Part shown: positions 17,548 through 27,045 of the stretch, one piece after another
Position numbering within the stretch: position 1 is the stretch's first letter
Layout of the letters: each line of letters opens with the position of its first letter
Assembly: GCF_014650895.1 (NCBI RefSeq)
Contig: NZ_BMVV01000002.1
Coordinates: 372,001 to 436,000 of the forward strand
Reading direction: 5' to 3'
Origin: Streptomyces omiyaensis
GTDB lineage: Bacteria > Actinomycetota > Actinomycetes > Streptomycetales > Streptomycetaceae
DNA length: 64,000 bases
Made by a program: the position numbers and the translations under genes
Notes under the pieces: generated by a model
What the model was told of the DNA's origin: nothing
The model's database searches: none
The model's input: the letters and a program-made list of their open reading frames with translations, nothing else

Positions 17548-17575
17548 ACTTGCAAGCAAGTAGCTTAGTGCTAAG
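17548..17575. promoter_or_regulatory. Two inverted repeats between marR-like and eamA genes
   Basis: ACTTGC-AA-GCAAGT (17548-17561) and CTTAG-TG-CTAAG (17564-17575) are perfect inverted repeats spaced about one and a half helical turns centre to centre. They lie in an AT-rich island between divergent genes and are probable MarR operators overlapping the promoters. Confidence 0.65.
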
Positions 17576-17642
17576 TTAATTACCGCCAAGCCAGTCGTGC
17601 CCCGGTCCGCCGGAGCCGCACCGCTTCAGGGGGAGTCCTGCC

Positions 17643-18584
17643 GTGTCCCGTAAGGCCGCCGTCGTCGCGCTCACCGCCCTCGCCCCGATCTCCTGGGGCT
17701 CGACCTACTTCGTGACCACCGAGTTCCTGCCGCCCGACCGGCCCCTCTTCACCGGCCTCGTCCGGGCCCTCCCGGCCGGCCTCCTGCTCCTCGCGCTGAC
17801 CCGCAAGCTCCCCCGGGGGGCCTGGTGGTGGAAGGCGGCGGTCCTGGGCGCGCTCAACATCGGCGCCTTCTTCCCCCTGCTCTTCCTCGCCGCCTACCGG
17901 CTGCCCGGCGGCGTCGCCGCCGTCGTCGGCTCCGTCGGCCCGCTCTTCGTCGTCGGTCTCGCCGCCCTCCTCCTCGCCGAGAAGCCCACCGCGCGCACCC
18001 TGCTCACCGCCGTCGCCGCCGCCTTCGGCGTCAGCCTCGTGGTCCTCCAGGCCGGTGCCGCCTTCGACGCGACCGGCGTGGGGGCCGGACTGCTCTCCTC
18101 CCTCTCGATGTCCGCCGGCATCGTCCTCACCAAGCGCTGGGGCCGCCCCGAGGGGGTCGGCGCCCTCGCCCTCACCGGCTGGCAGCTCACCGCGGGCGGC
18201 CTGGTCATCCTCCCCCTCGCCCTCCTGGCCGAGGGCGCCCCGCCGGCCCTCACCGGCACCCACCTCGCCGGCTACGCCTACCTCGCCCTGGGCAACACCG
18301 CGATCTCGTACTTCCTCTGGTTCCGCGGCATCGAGCGGCTGAGCGCCTCCTCGGCCACCCTCCTCGGCCCCCTCTCCCCGCTCACCGCCGCCGTCATCGG
18401 CTGGGCCGCGCTCGGCCAGGCGCTCGGCCCGGTCCAGGTGCTCGGCATGGCGATCGCCTTCGGCGCCACCCTCGTCGGCCAGCTCGCCCCGGCGAAGTCC
18501 GAGCCCGCCCTACCGTTCGCTTCTGCTGAAAGGAACCGTCAGGAAGTTTCGATGGACCTGGAGGTTTCGGCGGTGCGACGGTAG
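17643..18584 (+). CDS. EamA/DMT-family transporter
   Basis: This 313-residue membrane protein has ten predicted helices arranged as two five-helix EamA repeats, the second starting near residue 145. DMT proteins of this type export amino acids or other small metabolites by exchange or proton coupling; the substrate cannot be read from sequence. GTG 17643 has GGGGGAG seven bases upstream. The last 20 residues (from about SAERNRQEVS) follow the hydrophobic part and use less GC-biased codons than the rest. It is divergent from the MarR gene, which likely regulates it. Confidence 0.9.
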   Translation: MSRKAAVVALTALAPISWGSTYFVTTEFLPPDRPLFTGLVRALPAGLLLLALTRKLPRGAWWWKAAVLGALNIGAFFPLLFLAAYRLPGGVAAVVGSVGPLFVVGLAALLLAEKPTARTLLTAVAAAFGVSLVVLQAGAAFDATGVGAGLLSSLSMSAGIVLTKRWGRPEGVGALALTGWQLTAGGLVILPLALLAEGAPPALTGTHLAGYAYLALGNTAISYFLWFRGIERLSASSATLLGPLSPLTAAVIGWAALGQALGPVQVLGMAIAFGATLVGQLAPAKSEPALPFASAERNRQEVSMDLEVSAVRR

Positions 18585-18589
18585 GCGGC

Positions 18590-19729
18590 ATGCCCCTGAC
18601 GACACCCCGCCACCCGACCCCGGCCCCCGCCCCCGACGGCCACCCGGCCCCCGCCCCCGACGGCCAACCGGCCGGGGCCCCCGACCCCGGCCACCCGACC
18701 CTGGCCCCCGCCCCCGACCGCCGTCCGGCCGGGCCCGCGGGCCCCCGCCTCCTCCCGGGACCGGCCCCCGTCAAGGGGGTCGGTCCCGGTCTGCTCCTCG
18801 CCCTCCTCGCCACCGTCGTCTGGTCCGGCAGCTTCGTCGCCACCCGTGACATGGCCGACTCCGTCCCGCCGGTCCAGGCCGTCTTCTGGCGCTGGACCAT
18901 CGCCCTCCTCGCGGTCGCCCCCTTCGCCGTCCGCCCGTTCCTGCGGCAGCGCGCGGTCATCCGCCGCCACCTCGGATTCACGGCCCTCGCCTCGCTGTTC
19001 GGCGTCGCCCTCTACAACACCCTGGTCCACCAGGCGGGCCTGACCACCTCCGCCGGCAACATGGGCATGATCATGGCCGCCTCCCCGGTGCTCATGGCCG
19101 GCTACGCCCGGCTCGGCGGCGAACGCCTCGGCACCCGCCGCCTCCTGGGCATGACGGTCGCCGTCCTCGGCGTGCTGCTGCTCGTCGGCGAGGGATCCCT
19201 CGCGATCGACCTCGCCGCGGGCGACCTCTGGATGTTCGCGGCGGCCCTCTCCTTCGCCTCGTACAGCGCGCTCCTGAAGCGCAGGCCCGAGGGGATCGAC
19301 GGACTCGCCTTCCTCTTCACGACCTTCGTGCTCGGCGCGCTCATGCTCGCCCCCGCCTACGCCGTCTCCCTCGCCGTCCAGGGAGGCTTCCCCGCCGTCC
19401 CCGCCACCGTCGGCCCCCTGCTCTACGTCGGCGTGCTCTCCTCCGCCGTCGCCTTCTTCGCCTGGAACAAGGCGATCTCCCTGATCGGCGCGGCCCGCGC
19501 CGGAGTCGTCTACCACCTCCAACCCGTCTGCGCCGCCCTGCTCTCGTACGCCCTCCTCGGCGAGGAGCTCGGCCCCACCGGCGGCGTCTGCATGGTCCTG
19601 ATCCTCGGCGGAGTGGCGCTCGGCTCCGCGGCCGGAGGGCGGCCCGCCGCACGGGCCGGGGCCACGACGCCCCCCGAACCCCCGGCCCCGGCCGGCCGGC
19701 GGGAGGCCCCGGATACATTGCGCCCATGA
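18590..19729 (+). CDS. EamA/DMT-family transporter with Pro-rich N-terminus
   Basis: This 379-residue exporter-type protein has ten helices. The first 60 residues are an unusual Pro/Ala/Asp-rich tail with the repeated unit APAPDG, coded by near-identical DNA. The EamA repeats begin near residue 65 (GLLLALLATVVWSGSFVA). ATG 18590 lies five bases after the previous stop. A shorter start inside the Pro-rich tail cannot be excluded. The gene ends in ATGA overlap with the LysR gene, so exporter and regulator are co-translated. The substrate is unknown. Confidence 0.85.
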   Translation: MPLTTPRHPTPAPAPDGHPAPAPDGQPAGAPDPGHPTLAPAPDRRPAGPAGPRLLPGPAPVKGVGPGLLLALLATVVWSGSFVATRDMADSVPPVQAVFWRWTIALLAVAPFAVRPFLRQRAVIRRHLGFTALASLFGVALYNTLVHQAGLTTSAGNMGMIMAASPVLMAGYARLGGERLGTRRLLGMTVAVLGVLLLVGEGSLAIDLAAGDLWMFAAALSFASYSALLKRRPEGIDGLAFLFTTFVLGALMLAPAYAVSLAVQGGFPAVPATVGPLLYVGVLSSAVAFFAWNKAISLIGAARAGVVYHLQPVCAALLSYALLGEELGPTGGVCMVLILGGVALGSAAGGRPAARAGATTPPEPPAPAGRREAPDTLRP

Positions 19730-20652
19730 CCGAGTGGGACATCAAGAAGCTGCACATCCTGCGCACCCTGCGCGACCGGGGGACCGTCACCGCCACCGCG
19801 GAGACCCTGCTCATGACCCCCTCGGCCGTCTCCCAGCAGCTCACCAACCTCGCCAGGCAGCTCGGCGTGCCGCTCCTGGAGGCCCACGGGCGCCGCGTCC
19901 GCCTCACCGACGCCGCCCACCTCGTCCTGCGCCACGCCGAAGCGGTCTTCGCCCAGCTGGAGCGCGCCGACGCCGAACTCGACGGCTACCTGCGGGGCGA
20001 GGCCGGCCAGGTGCGGGTCGCGGCCTTCTCCACCTCCGTGCCCGCCCTCCTCGTCCCCGCCGTGCGCCGGCTCCGCACCGCCCACCCCGGGCTCGACGTC
20101 CGGATCAGGGAGGCCGAGGCGGGGGAGGCGTACGAACTGCTCGCCGCCGGCGAGGCGGACCTCGCGCTCTCGCTCGCCGCCCATGCCCCCACCGCGCGCG
20201 ACCCCAAGTTCAGCCGCGTACCGCTGCTCGCCGACCCCCTCGACATCGCCCTGCCCGCCGGCCACCCGCTCGCCGACGCGCCCGGCCTGCGCCTCGCCGA
20301 CCTGGCCGCCGAGCCCTGGATCTTCGGCGGCTCCGGCCCCTGGTCCGAGATCACCACCGCCGCCTGCGAGGCCGCCGGCTTCGTCCCCGAGCAGGCGCAC
20401 AGCGCCTCCGGCTGGACCGCGATCCTCGCCATGGTCGAGGCCGGGCTCGGGATCGCGCTCGTCCCCCGGATGGCCGCCGCCGACCGCCGCGGCGGCTCCG
20501 GGGTCGTCATGCGGGTCCTCTCAGCCGACCAGCCGCGCCGCCACGTCGTCGCGGCGGTGCGGCGCGGCGCCGAGGAGGGCACGGCGGTCGCCCGGGTGCT
20601 CGCCGCCCTCCGCGAGACGGCCGCGGCCCGCGGGACCGTTCAGCGGAACTGA
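19726..20652 (+). CDS. LysR-family transcriptional regulator
   Basis: This 308-residue regulator has an N-terminal helix-turn-helix (about residues 18-40, TVTATAETLLMTPSAVSQQL) and a C-terminal co-inducer domain of the periplasmic-binding type (about 90-295). Members of this subgroup lie beside EamA exporters and respond to amino acids or analogues. Its ATG overlaps the stop of the second exporter, indicating one operon. The effector is not deducible. Confidence 0.92.
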   Translation: MTEWDIKKLHILRTLRDRGTVTATAETLLMTPSAVSQQLTNLARQLGVPLLEAHGRRVRLTDAAHLVLRHAEAVFAQLERADAELDGYLRGEAGQVRVAAFSTSVPALLVPAVRRLRTAHPGLDVRIREAEAGEAYELLAAGEADLALSLAAHAPTARDPKFSRVPLLADPLDIALPAGHPLADAPGLRLADLAAEPWIFGGSGPWSEITTAACEAAGFVPEQAHSASGWTAILAMVEAGLGIALVPRMAAADRRGGSGVVMRVLSADQPRRHVVAAVRRGAEEGTAVARVLAALRETAAARGTVQRN

Positions 20653-20661
20653 ACGGCGTCG

Positions 20662-20675
20662 TCGAAAACATTCGA
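20662..20675. promoter_or_regulatory. Candidate operator upstream of allantoicase
   Basis: TCGAA-AACA-TTCGA is a perfect 5-bp inverted repeat, AT-richer than its surroundings, in the short gap between the LysR gene and the allantoicase start. It could bind a purine- or allantoin-responsive regulator; this is inferred from position only. Confidence 0.35.
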
Positions 20676-20710
20676 TGGACCGCGGACCTCCGGCGCGCGA
20701 GAGTCGGAGC

Positions 20711-21835
20711 ATGACCGGAACCGAGGACACCCAGGACCCGCACGCCAACGACGCCGCGCCCTACGGCGGAGGGGACCCCTACGCCGACTACCGCACCGGC
20801 GACTTCCCCTTCACCGAGCTGGTCGACCTCGCCGACCGCCGTCTCGGCGCCGGCGTCGTCGCCGCGAACGACGAGTTCTTCGCCGAGCGCGAGAACCTCC
20901 TCGTCCGCGAGCGGGCCGTCTTCGACCCGGAGCACTTCGGCCACAAGGGCAAGATCATGGACGGCTGGGAGACCCGCCGCCGCCGCGGCACCGACGCCGG
21001 GAACGTCTTCCCCGCCCCCGAGGACCACGACTGGGCGATCGTCCGCCTCGGCGCCCCCGGCGTCATCCGCGGCCTGATCGTCGACACCGCCCACTTCCGC
21101 GGCAACTACCCGCAGAGGGTCAGCGTCCAGGCCACCGCCGTCGAGGGCACCCCGAGCCCCGGGGAGCTGCTCGACGCGAAGTGGGAGGAGCTCGTCCCGC
21201 CCACCCCCGTCCGCGGCCACGCCGCCAACGGCTTCACCATCGACAGCGACCGCCGCTGGACCCACGTCCGCCTCTGCCAGCACCCGGACGGCGGCGTCGC
21301 CCGCCTCCGCGTCCACGGCGAGGTGCTCCCCGACCCCGAGTGGCTCGCCCTCCTCGGCACGATCGACCTGCTCTCCGTCCTCAACGGCGGGTCGTACGAG
21401 GACGCCTCCGACAAGTTCTACTCCTCGCCCACCCAGATCATCCTGCCGGGCACCTCCCGCAAGATGGACGACGGCTGGGAGAACCGCCGCCGCCGCGTGC
21501 GCGGCACCCACGACTGGGTCCGCTTCCGCCTCCCCGCCCAGGGCGCCGTCCGCGCCGTCGAGATCGACACCGCCTACCTCAAGGGCAACTCGGCCGGCTG
21601 GATCGCCCTCCAGGGCCGCAACGGCGAGTCCGGCGAGTGGTTCGAGATCGTCCCGCGCACCCGCCTCCAGCCCGACACCCTGCACCGCTTCAGGCTCCCC
21701 GCGCAGGCGGTCGTCACCCACGTGCGCCTCGACGCCTTCCCCGACGGCGGCGTCGCCCGCATGCGCCTGCACGGCTCCCTGACCGAGGAGGGCGCCGCCG
21801 ACCTGCGCGCCCGCTTCGACCGCGCGAGCCGGTAG
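20711..21835 (+). CDS. alc: Allantoicase
   Basis: This 374-residue enzyme hydrolyses allantoate to ureidoglycolate and urea in purine degradation. Two homologous jelly-roll repeats are evident: GKIMDGWETRRRRGTD near residue 80 matches RKMDDGWENRRRRVRGTHDW near 255, and HPDGGVARLRVHGEV matches FPDGGVARMRLHGSL at the end of each half. That duplication is the hallmark of allantoicase. ATG 20711 has a weak GGAG. No allantoinase, urease or ureidoglycolate gene lies within the window, so it appears detached from a complete pathway cluster. Confidence 0.95.
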   Translation: MTGTEDTQDPHANDAAPYGGGDPYADYRTGDFPFTELVDLADRRLGAGVVAANDEFFAERENLLVRERAVFDPEHFGHKGKIMDGWETRRRRGTDAGNVFPAPEDHDWAIVRLGAPGVIRGLIVDTAHFRGNYPQRVSVQATAVEGTPSPGELLDAKWEELVPPTPVRGHAANGFTIDSDRRWTHVRLCQHPDGGVARLRVHGEVLPDPEWLALLGTIDLLSVLNGGSYEDASDKFYSSPTQIILPGTSRKMDDGWENRRRRVRGTHDWVRFRLPAQGAVRAVEIDTAYLKGNSAGWIALQGRNGESGEWFEIVPRTRLQPDTLHRFRLPAQAVVTHVRLDAFPDGGVARMRLHGSLTEEGAADLRARFDRASR

Positions 21836-21848
21836 GCCCGGACACGGC

Positions 21849-21882
21849 GAAGGGGCGCCTCCGTGGGGGAGGGCGCCCCTTC
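21849..21882. terminator. Bidirectional terminator between alc and pepN
   Basis: An 11-bp perfect stem (21849-21859 with 21872-21882) lies between convergent stop codons and should serve both genes. Confidence 0.85.
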
Positions 21883-21905
21883 ACCGCTCGGCAGGATGCC
21901 GCCGC

Positions 21906-24488
21906 CTACCGCCGCGCGGCCGCCGCGTCCGCCGCGCGGGCCTTCAGCGCCCGCTCGACGCCCGCCCGCGACTCCGTCACCAGGCGCCGCAGCGCCGGCA
22001 CCGGGTCGTTGGCCGCGATCCACGCGTCCGTCGCGTCCAGCGTCTCCCGGGAGACCTGGAGCGTCGGGTAGAGGCCGACCACGATCTGCTGGACGATCTC
22101 GTGGCTGCGGGTCTCCGACACGCGCTTGATCGACCCGAAGTACTTCTCCGTGTACGGGGCCAGCAGCTCGCGCTGGTCGGGCTGGACGAAGCCGCCGATC
22201 ACCGCCTCCTGCACCGCGTTGGCCAGCTTGTCGTCCTCGACGACCGCCGCCCAGGCCTCCGCCTTCGCCGCCTCGGTCGGGCGCGCCGCCCGGGCCGTCG
22301 CCGCGTGGCGCTCGCCGGCCGCCGTGCGGTCCCGCTCCAGCTCGGCCGCGATCTCCGGCTCGTCGAAGACGCCGGTCGCGGCGAGCCGCTGCACGAACGC
22401 CCAGCGCAGCTCGGTGTCGACGGCCAGGCCCTCGATCGTCTCGCGGCCCTCCAGGAGCGCGGCGAGCAGGTCGAGCTGCTGCGGCGTCCGGGCGGCCGCG
22501 GCGAAGGCCCGCGCCCACGCCAGCTGGTGGTCGCTCGCCGGCTCGGCCGCCTTGAGGTGGGTCAGCGCCGCCTCGGTCCAGCGGGTCAGGCCCGCGTCCC
22601 GCCACTCCGGAGCCGCGTACAGCTCCAGGGCGGCCTTCACCTGGCCCTGGAGCGACTGCACCACGCCGATGTCCGACTCCTTGGTGATGCCCGACAGCAC
22701 CAGCTCCAGGTAGTCGCGGGTGGCCAGCTCGCCGTCCCGGGTCATGTCCCAGACGGAGGACCAGCACAGCGCCCGCGGCAGCGACTCGGCGAAGTCGCCG
22801 AGGTGCGCGGTGACGTTCTGCAGCGACACCTCGTCGAGACGGACCTTGGCGTACGACAGGTCGTCGTCGTTCAGCAGGACGACCGCCGGGCGGGACTTGC
22901 CCACCAGCGCCGGCACCTCGGTCAGCCCGGCCGCCTCGATGTCCAGCTCCAGGCGCTCGGTGCGGACCAGCTTGCCGTCCGCGTCGAGGTCGTAGAAGCC
23001 GATCGCGATGCGGTGCGGACGGAGCACGGCCTCGCCCTTGGCGCCGGCGGGCAGCGCCGGGGCCTCCTGGCGCACCGCGAAGGCGGTGATCGAGCCGTTC
23101 TCGTCGGTCTCGATCTCCGGGCGCAGGACGTTGATGCCGGCCGTCTCCAGCCACGCCTTCGACCAGGTCTTCAGGTCGCGGCCGGAGGTCTCCTCCAGCG
23201 CGCCGAGCAGGTCGCTCAGACGGGTGTTGCCGAAGGCGTGGCGCTGGAAGTACGCCTGCACGCCCTTGAAGAACTCGTCCTGGCCGACGTAGGCGACGAG
23301 CTGCTTGAGGACCGAGGCGCCCTTGGCGTACGTGATGCCGTCGAAGTTGACGAGTACGTCCTCCAGGTCGTTGATCTCGGCCATGATCGGGTGCGTCGAC
23401 GGCAGCTGGTCCTGGCGGTAGGCCCAGGTCTTCTCCGCGTTGGCGAAGGTCGTCCAGGCGTGCGGCCAGCGGGTGCCCTCGACGGAGGCCTGGCAGGCGA
23501 CCGAGGTGTAGGTGGCGAACGACTCGTTCAGCCACAGGTCGTTCCACCACTCCATGGTCACGAGGTCGCCGAACCACATGTGGGCCAGCTCGTGGAGGAT
23601 GGTCTCGGCGCGGCGCTCGTAGGCCGCGTCCGTCACCTTCGAGCGGAAGACGTACTGGTCACGGATGGTGACCGCGCCCGCGTTCTCCATCGCGCCCGCG
23701 TTGAACTCCGGCACGAACAGCTGGTCGTACTTGGCGAACGGGTAGGCGTACGCGAACTTCTCCTGGAACCAGCCGAAGCCCTGGCGGGTCACGTCGAAGA
23801 TGTGGTCCGCGTCCAGGAACTCCGCCAGCGACGGACGGCAGTAGATGCCCAGCGGCACGACCTGCCCGTCCGGGCCCTCGTACGTCGAGTGCACCGCGTG
23901 GTACGGGCCGACGATCAGGGCGGTGATGTACGAGGAGATCCGCGGGGTCGGCTCGAAGACCCACACCCCGTCCTTCGGCTCCGGGGTGGGCGAGTTGGAG
24001 ACGACGCTCCAGCCCTCTGGCGCCTTCACCGTGAACTGGAAGGTCGCCTTGAGGTCCGGCTGCTCGAAGGAGGCGAAGACCCGGCGCGCGTCCGGCACCT
24101 CGAACTGCGTGTACAGGTACGCCTGGCCGTCGACCGGGTCGACGAAGCGGTGCAGACCCTCACCGGTGTTCGTGTACGCGCAGTCCGCGACCACGCGGAG
24201 CTCGTTGCGGCCCTGCTTCAGGTGGGGCAGCGCGATCCGCGCGTCGCGGAAGACGGCGGCCACGTCCAGCGAGTGCCCGTTCAGCACGGCCTCGTGGACG
24301 GCGGGGGCGACGAGGTCGATGAAGCTCTCGACGCCTCCCTCGGCGGAATCGAAGCGGACGGTGGTGACGGACCGGTAGGTGCCGCCCTCCTGCGCGCCGG
24401 TGAGGTCCAGTTCGACCTCGTACGCGTCCACGGTCAGCAGCGCCGCCCGCTGCTGTGCCTCTTCACGGGTCAGGTTCGTACCAGGCAC
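21906..24488 (-). CDS. pepN: Aminopeptidase N (M1 metallopeptidase)
   Basis: This 860-residue zinc aminopeptidase removes N-terminal residues from peptides in the cytoplasm. The substrate-anchoring motif GAMEN lies near 262. The zinc site HELAHMWFGD is near 298, followed 18 residues later by NES supplying the third ligand. An ERAP1-like C-terminal helical domain fills the last third. GTG 24488 has GGAG eight bases upstream. A second M1 paralogue lies at 36335-38881 on the same strand. The two share N-termini beginning VPG-NLTR and overall layout, so they are old duplicates. Confidence 0.96.
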   Translation of the reverse strand: MPGTNLTREEAQQRAALLTVDAYEVELDLTGAQEGGTYRSVTTVRFDSAEGGVESFIDLVAPAVHEAVLNGHSLDVAAVFRDARIALPHLKQGRNELRVVADCAYTNTGEGLHRFVDPVDGQAYLYTQFEVPDARRVFASFEQPDLKATFQFTVKAPEGWSVVSNSPTPEPKDGVWVFEPTPRISSYITALIVGPYHAVHSTYEGPDGQVVPLGIYCRPSLAEFLDADHIFDVTRQGFGWFQEKFAYAYPFAKYDQLFVPEFNAGAMENAGAVTIRDQYVFRSKVTDAAYERRAETILHELAHMWFGDLVTMEWWNDLWLNESFATYTSVACQASVEGTRWPHAWTTFANAEKTWAYRQDQLPSTHPIMAEINDLEDVLVNFDGITYAKGASVLKQLVAYVGQDEFFKGVQAYFQRHAFGNTRLSDLLGALEETSGRDLKTWSKAWLETAGINVLRPEIETDENGSITAFAVRQEAPALPAGAKGEAVLRPHRIAIGFYDLDADGKLVRTERLELDIEAAGLTEVPALVGKSRPAVVLLNDDDLSYAKVRLDEVSLQNVTAHLGDFAESLPRALCWSSVWDMTRDGELATRDYLELVLSGITKESDIGVVQSLQGQVKAALELYAAPEWRDAGLTRWTEAALTHLKAAEPASDHQLAWARAFAAAARTPQQLDLLAALLEGRETIEGLAVDTELRWAFVQRLAATGVFDEPEIAAELERDRTAAGERHAATARAARPTEAAKAEAWAAVVEDDKLANAVQEAVIGGFVQPDQRELLAPYTEKYFGSIKRVSETRSHEIVQQIVVGLYPTLQVSRETLDATDAWIAANDPVPALRRLVTESRAGVERALKARAADAAAARR

Positions 24489-24578
24489 CCGGTCAACTCC
24501 TCGGTTTCGTGACGTTTGGGCCATCTTTCCACGGGCCGCTCGGCCCGCGCATCGGACATTTCCCAGGGCGAACACGGC

Positions 24579-24611
24579 GGGGGGCGGCCGTCCCGCGGAC
24601 GGCCGCCCCCC
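24579..24611 (-). terminator. Terminator after asd
   Basis: A 15-bp perfect GC stem (24579-24593 with 24597-24611) with a 3-base loop starts 15 bases past the asd stop. Confidence 0.8.
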
Positions 24612-24626
24612 GGAGGAGGATCGGGC

Positions 24627-26289
<1,663 letters not shown>

Positions 26290-26991
26290 GTGGGCGAGGA
26301 CACGAGGGACCCGCTGGCCCGGGCCCTGTTCCCGGAGGACGGACCGCCGGGCGCCGGCGACGACCCCGAGGTCGCCCGCGCCCTCGCGGACGTGGCCCTG
26401 ATCCGCGAGCAGCTGGGCACCCTCGCCGCGGCGCTCACGGCGGAGCCCGTACGGCCGGCTCCCCCGGTACGGCCGCGGCGGCGCGGCCGGATCGTCGCCT
26501 GGGCGCTCGCGGCCTGTGCGGCCCTGGGCGTGCTCGGCACGGGCGGGGCCTGGCTGGCCGCCCGTCCGGGGGCGCTCGGCCCCGGCGCCGTCGACGGCGG
26601 TGCCGGGGCCAAGCTCACCCCGGCCGGGTTGGTGGCCTGCGCCACGGACGTCGCGGAGGGCGAGGTGGTGCGGGCCGAGCCGCTGGCGGACGGGGAGTTC
26701 CGGGTGGTGCTGCGGGTGGAGCGCCGGTACAAGCCGGCCGGGCCGGACTCCGGGGAGCTGGCCTTCCGGGGGTTCGCGGCGGAGGCGTCGTCCTACCGGC
26801 CCGGCACGCGGATGCTGGTGGTCGTCCCGCGCTCCGCCGGTGAGGGGGTGCTCACCTTCCGGCAGGACATGGAGCCGCCCGGCGAGCTCGGCGAGGACGT
26901 CGGGCCGGTCCGCGACGAGCTGGAGTACGGCCGGAAGTGGCTGGCGAAGGCCCTGCCGGACGCCGGTGGCGGCTGCCCCGGCCGCGGCTGA
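26290..26991 (+). CDS. Membrane protein, putative anti-sigma or partner of the ECF factor
   Basis: This 233-residue protein has a cytoplasmic acidic N-terminus (about 1-70), one membrane helix (about 73-93) after a RRRGR stop signal, and an extracytoplasmic domain of about 130 residues with two Cys residues near its two ends. Its GTG is the base after the sigma stop (TGAGTG), so production is coupled. Topology and position fit an anti-sigma factor, but the zinc-binding HxxxCxxC motif is absent and no family is recognised for the outer domain. The role is inferred from context only. Confidence 0.65.
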   Translation: MGEDTRDPLARALFPEDGPPGAGDDPEVARALADVALIREQLGTLAAALTAEPVRPAPPVRPRRRGRIVAWALAACAALGVLGTGGAWLAARPGALGPGAVDGGAGAKLTPAGLVACATDVAEGEVVRAEPLADGEFRVVLRVERRYKPAGPDSGELAFRGFAAEASSYRPGTRMLVVVPRSAGEGVLTFRQDMEPPGELGEDVGPVRDELEYGRKWLAKALPDAGGGCPGRG

Positions 26992-26997
26992 ACGCGA

Positions 26998-27029
26998 AGG
27001 GGCGGACACCCTCACGGGTGCCCGCCCCT
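26998..27029. terminator. Bidirectional terminator between sigma operon and subtilase
   Basis: A 14-bp stem with one mismatch and a TCAC loop (26998-27011 with 27016-27029) separates convergent genes. Confidence 0.8.
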
Positions 27030-27045
27030 CGTACCGCACGGGGTG

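Noticed and set aside
18540..18584. Short leader peptide MDLEVSAVRR behind an AGGA site at the end of the first EamA gene
   Set aside because: It lies in frame within the exporter's own C-terminus and no attenuator structure is evident.
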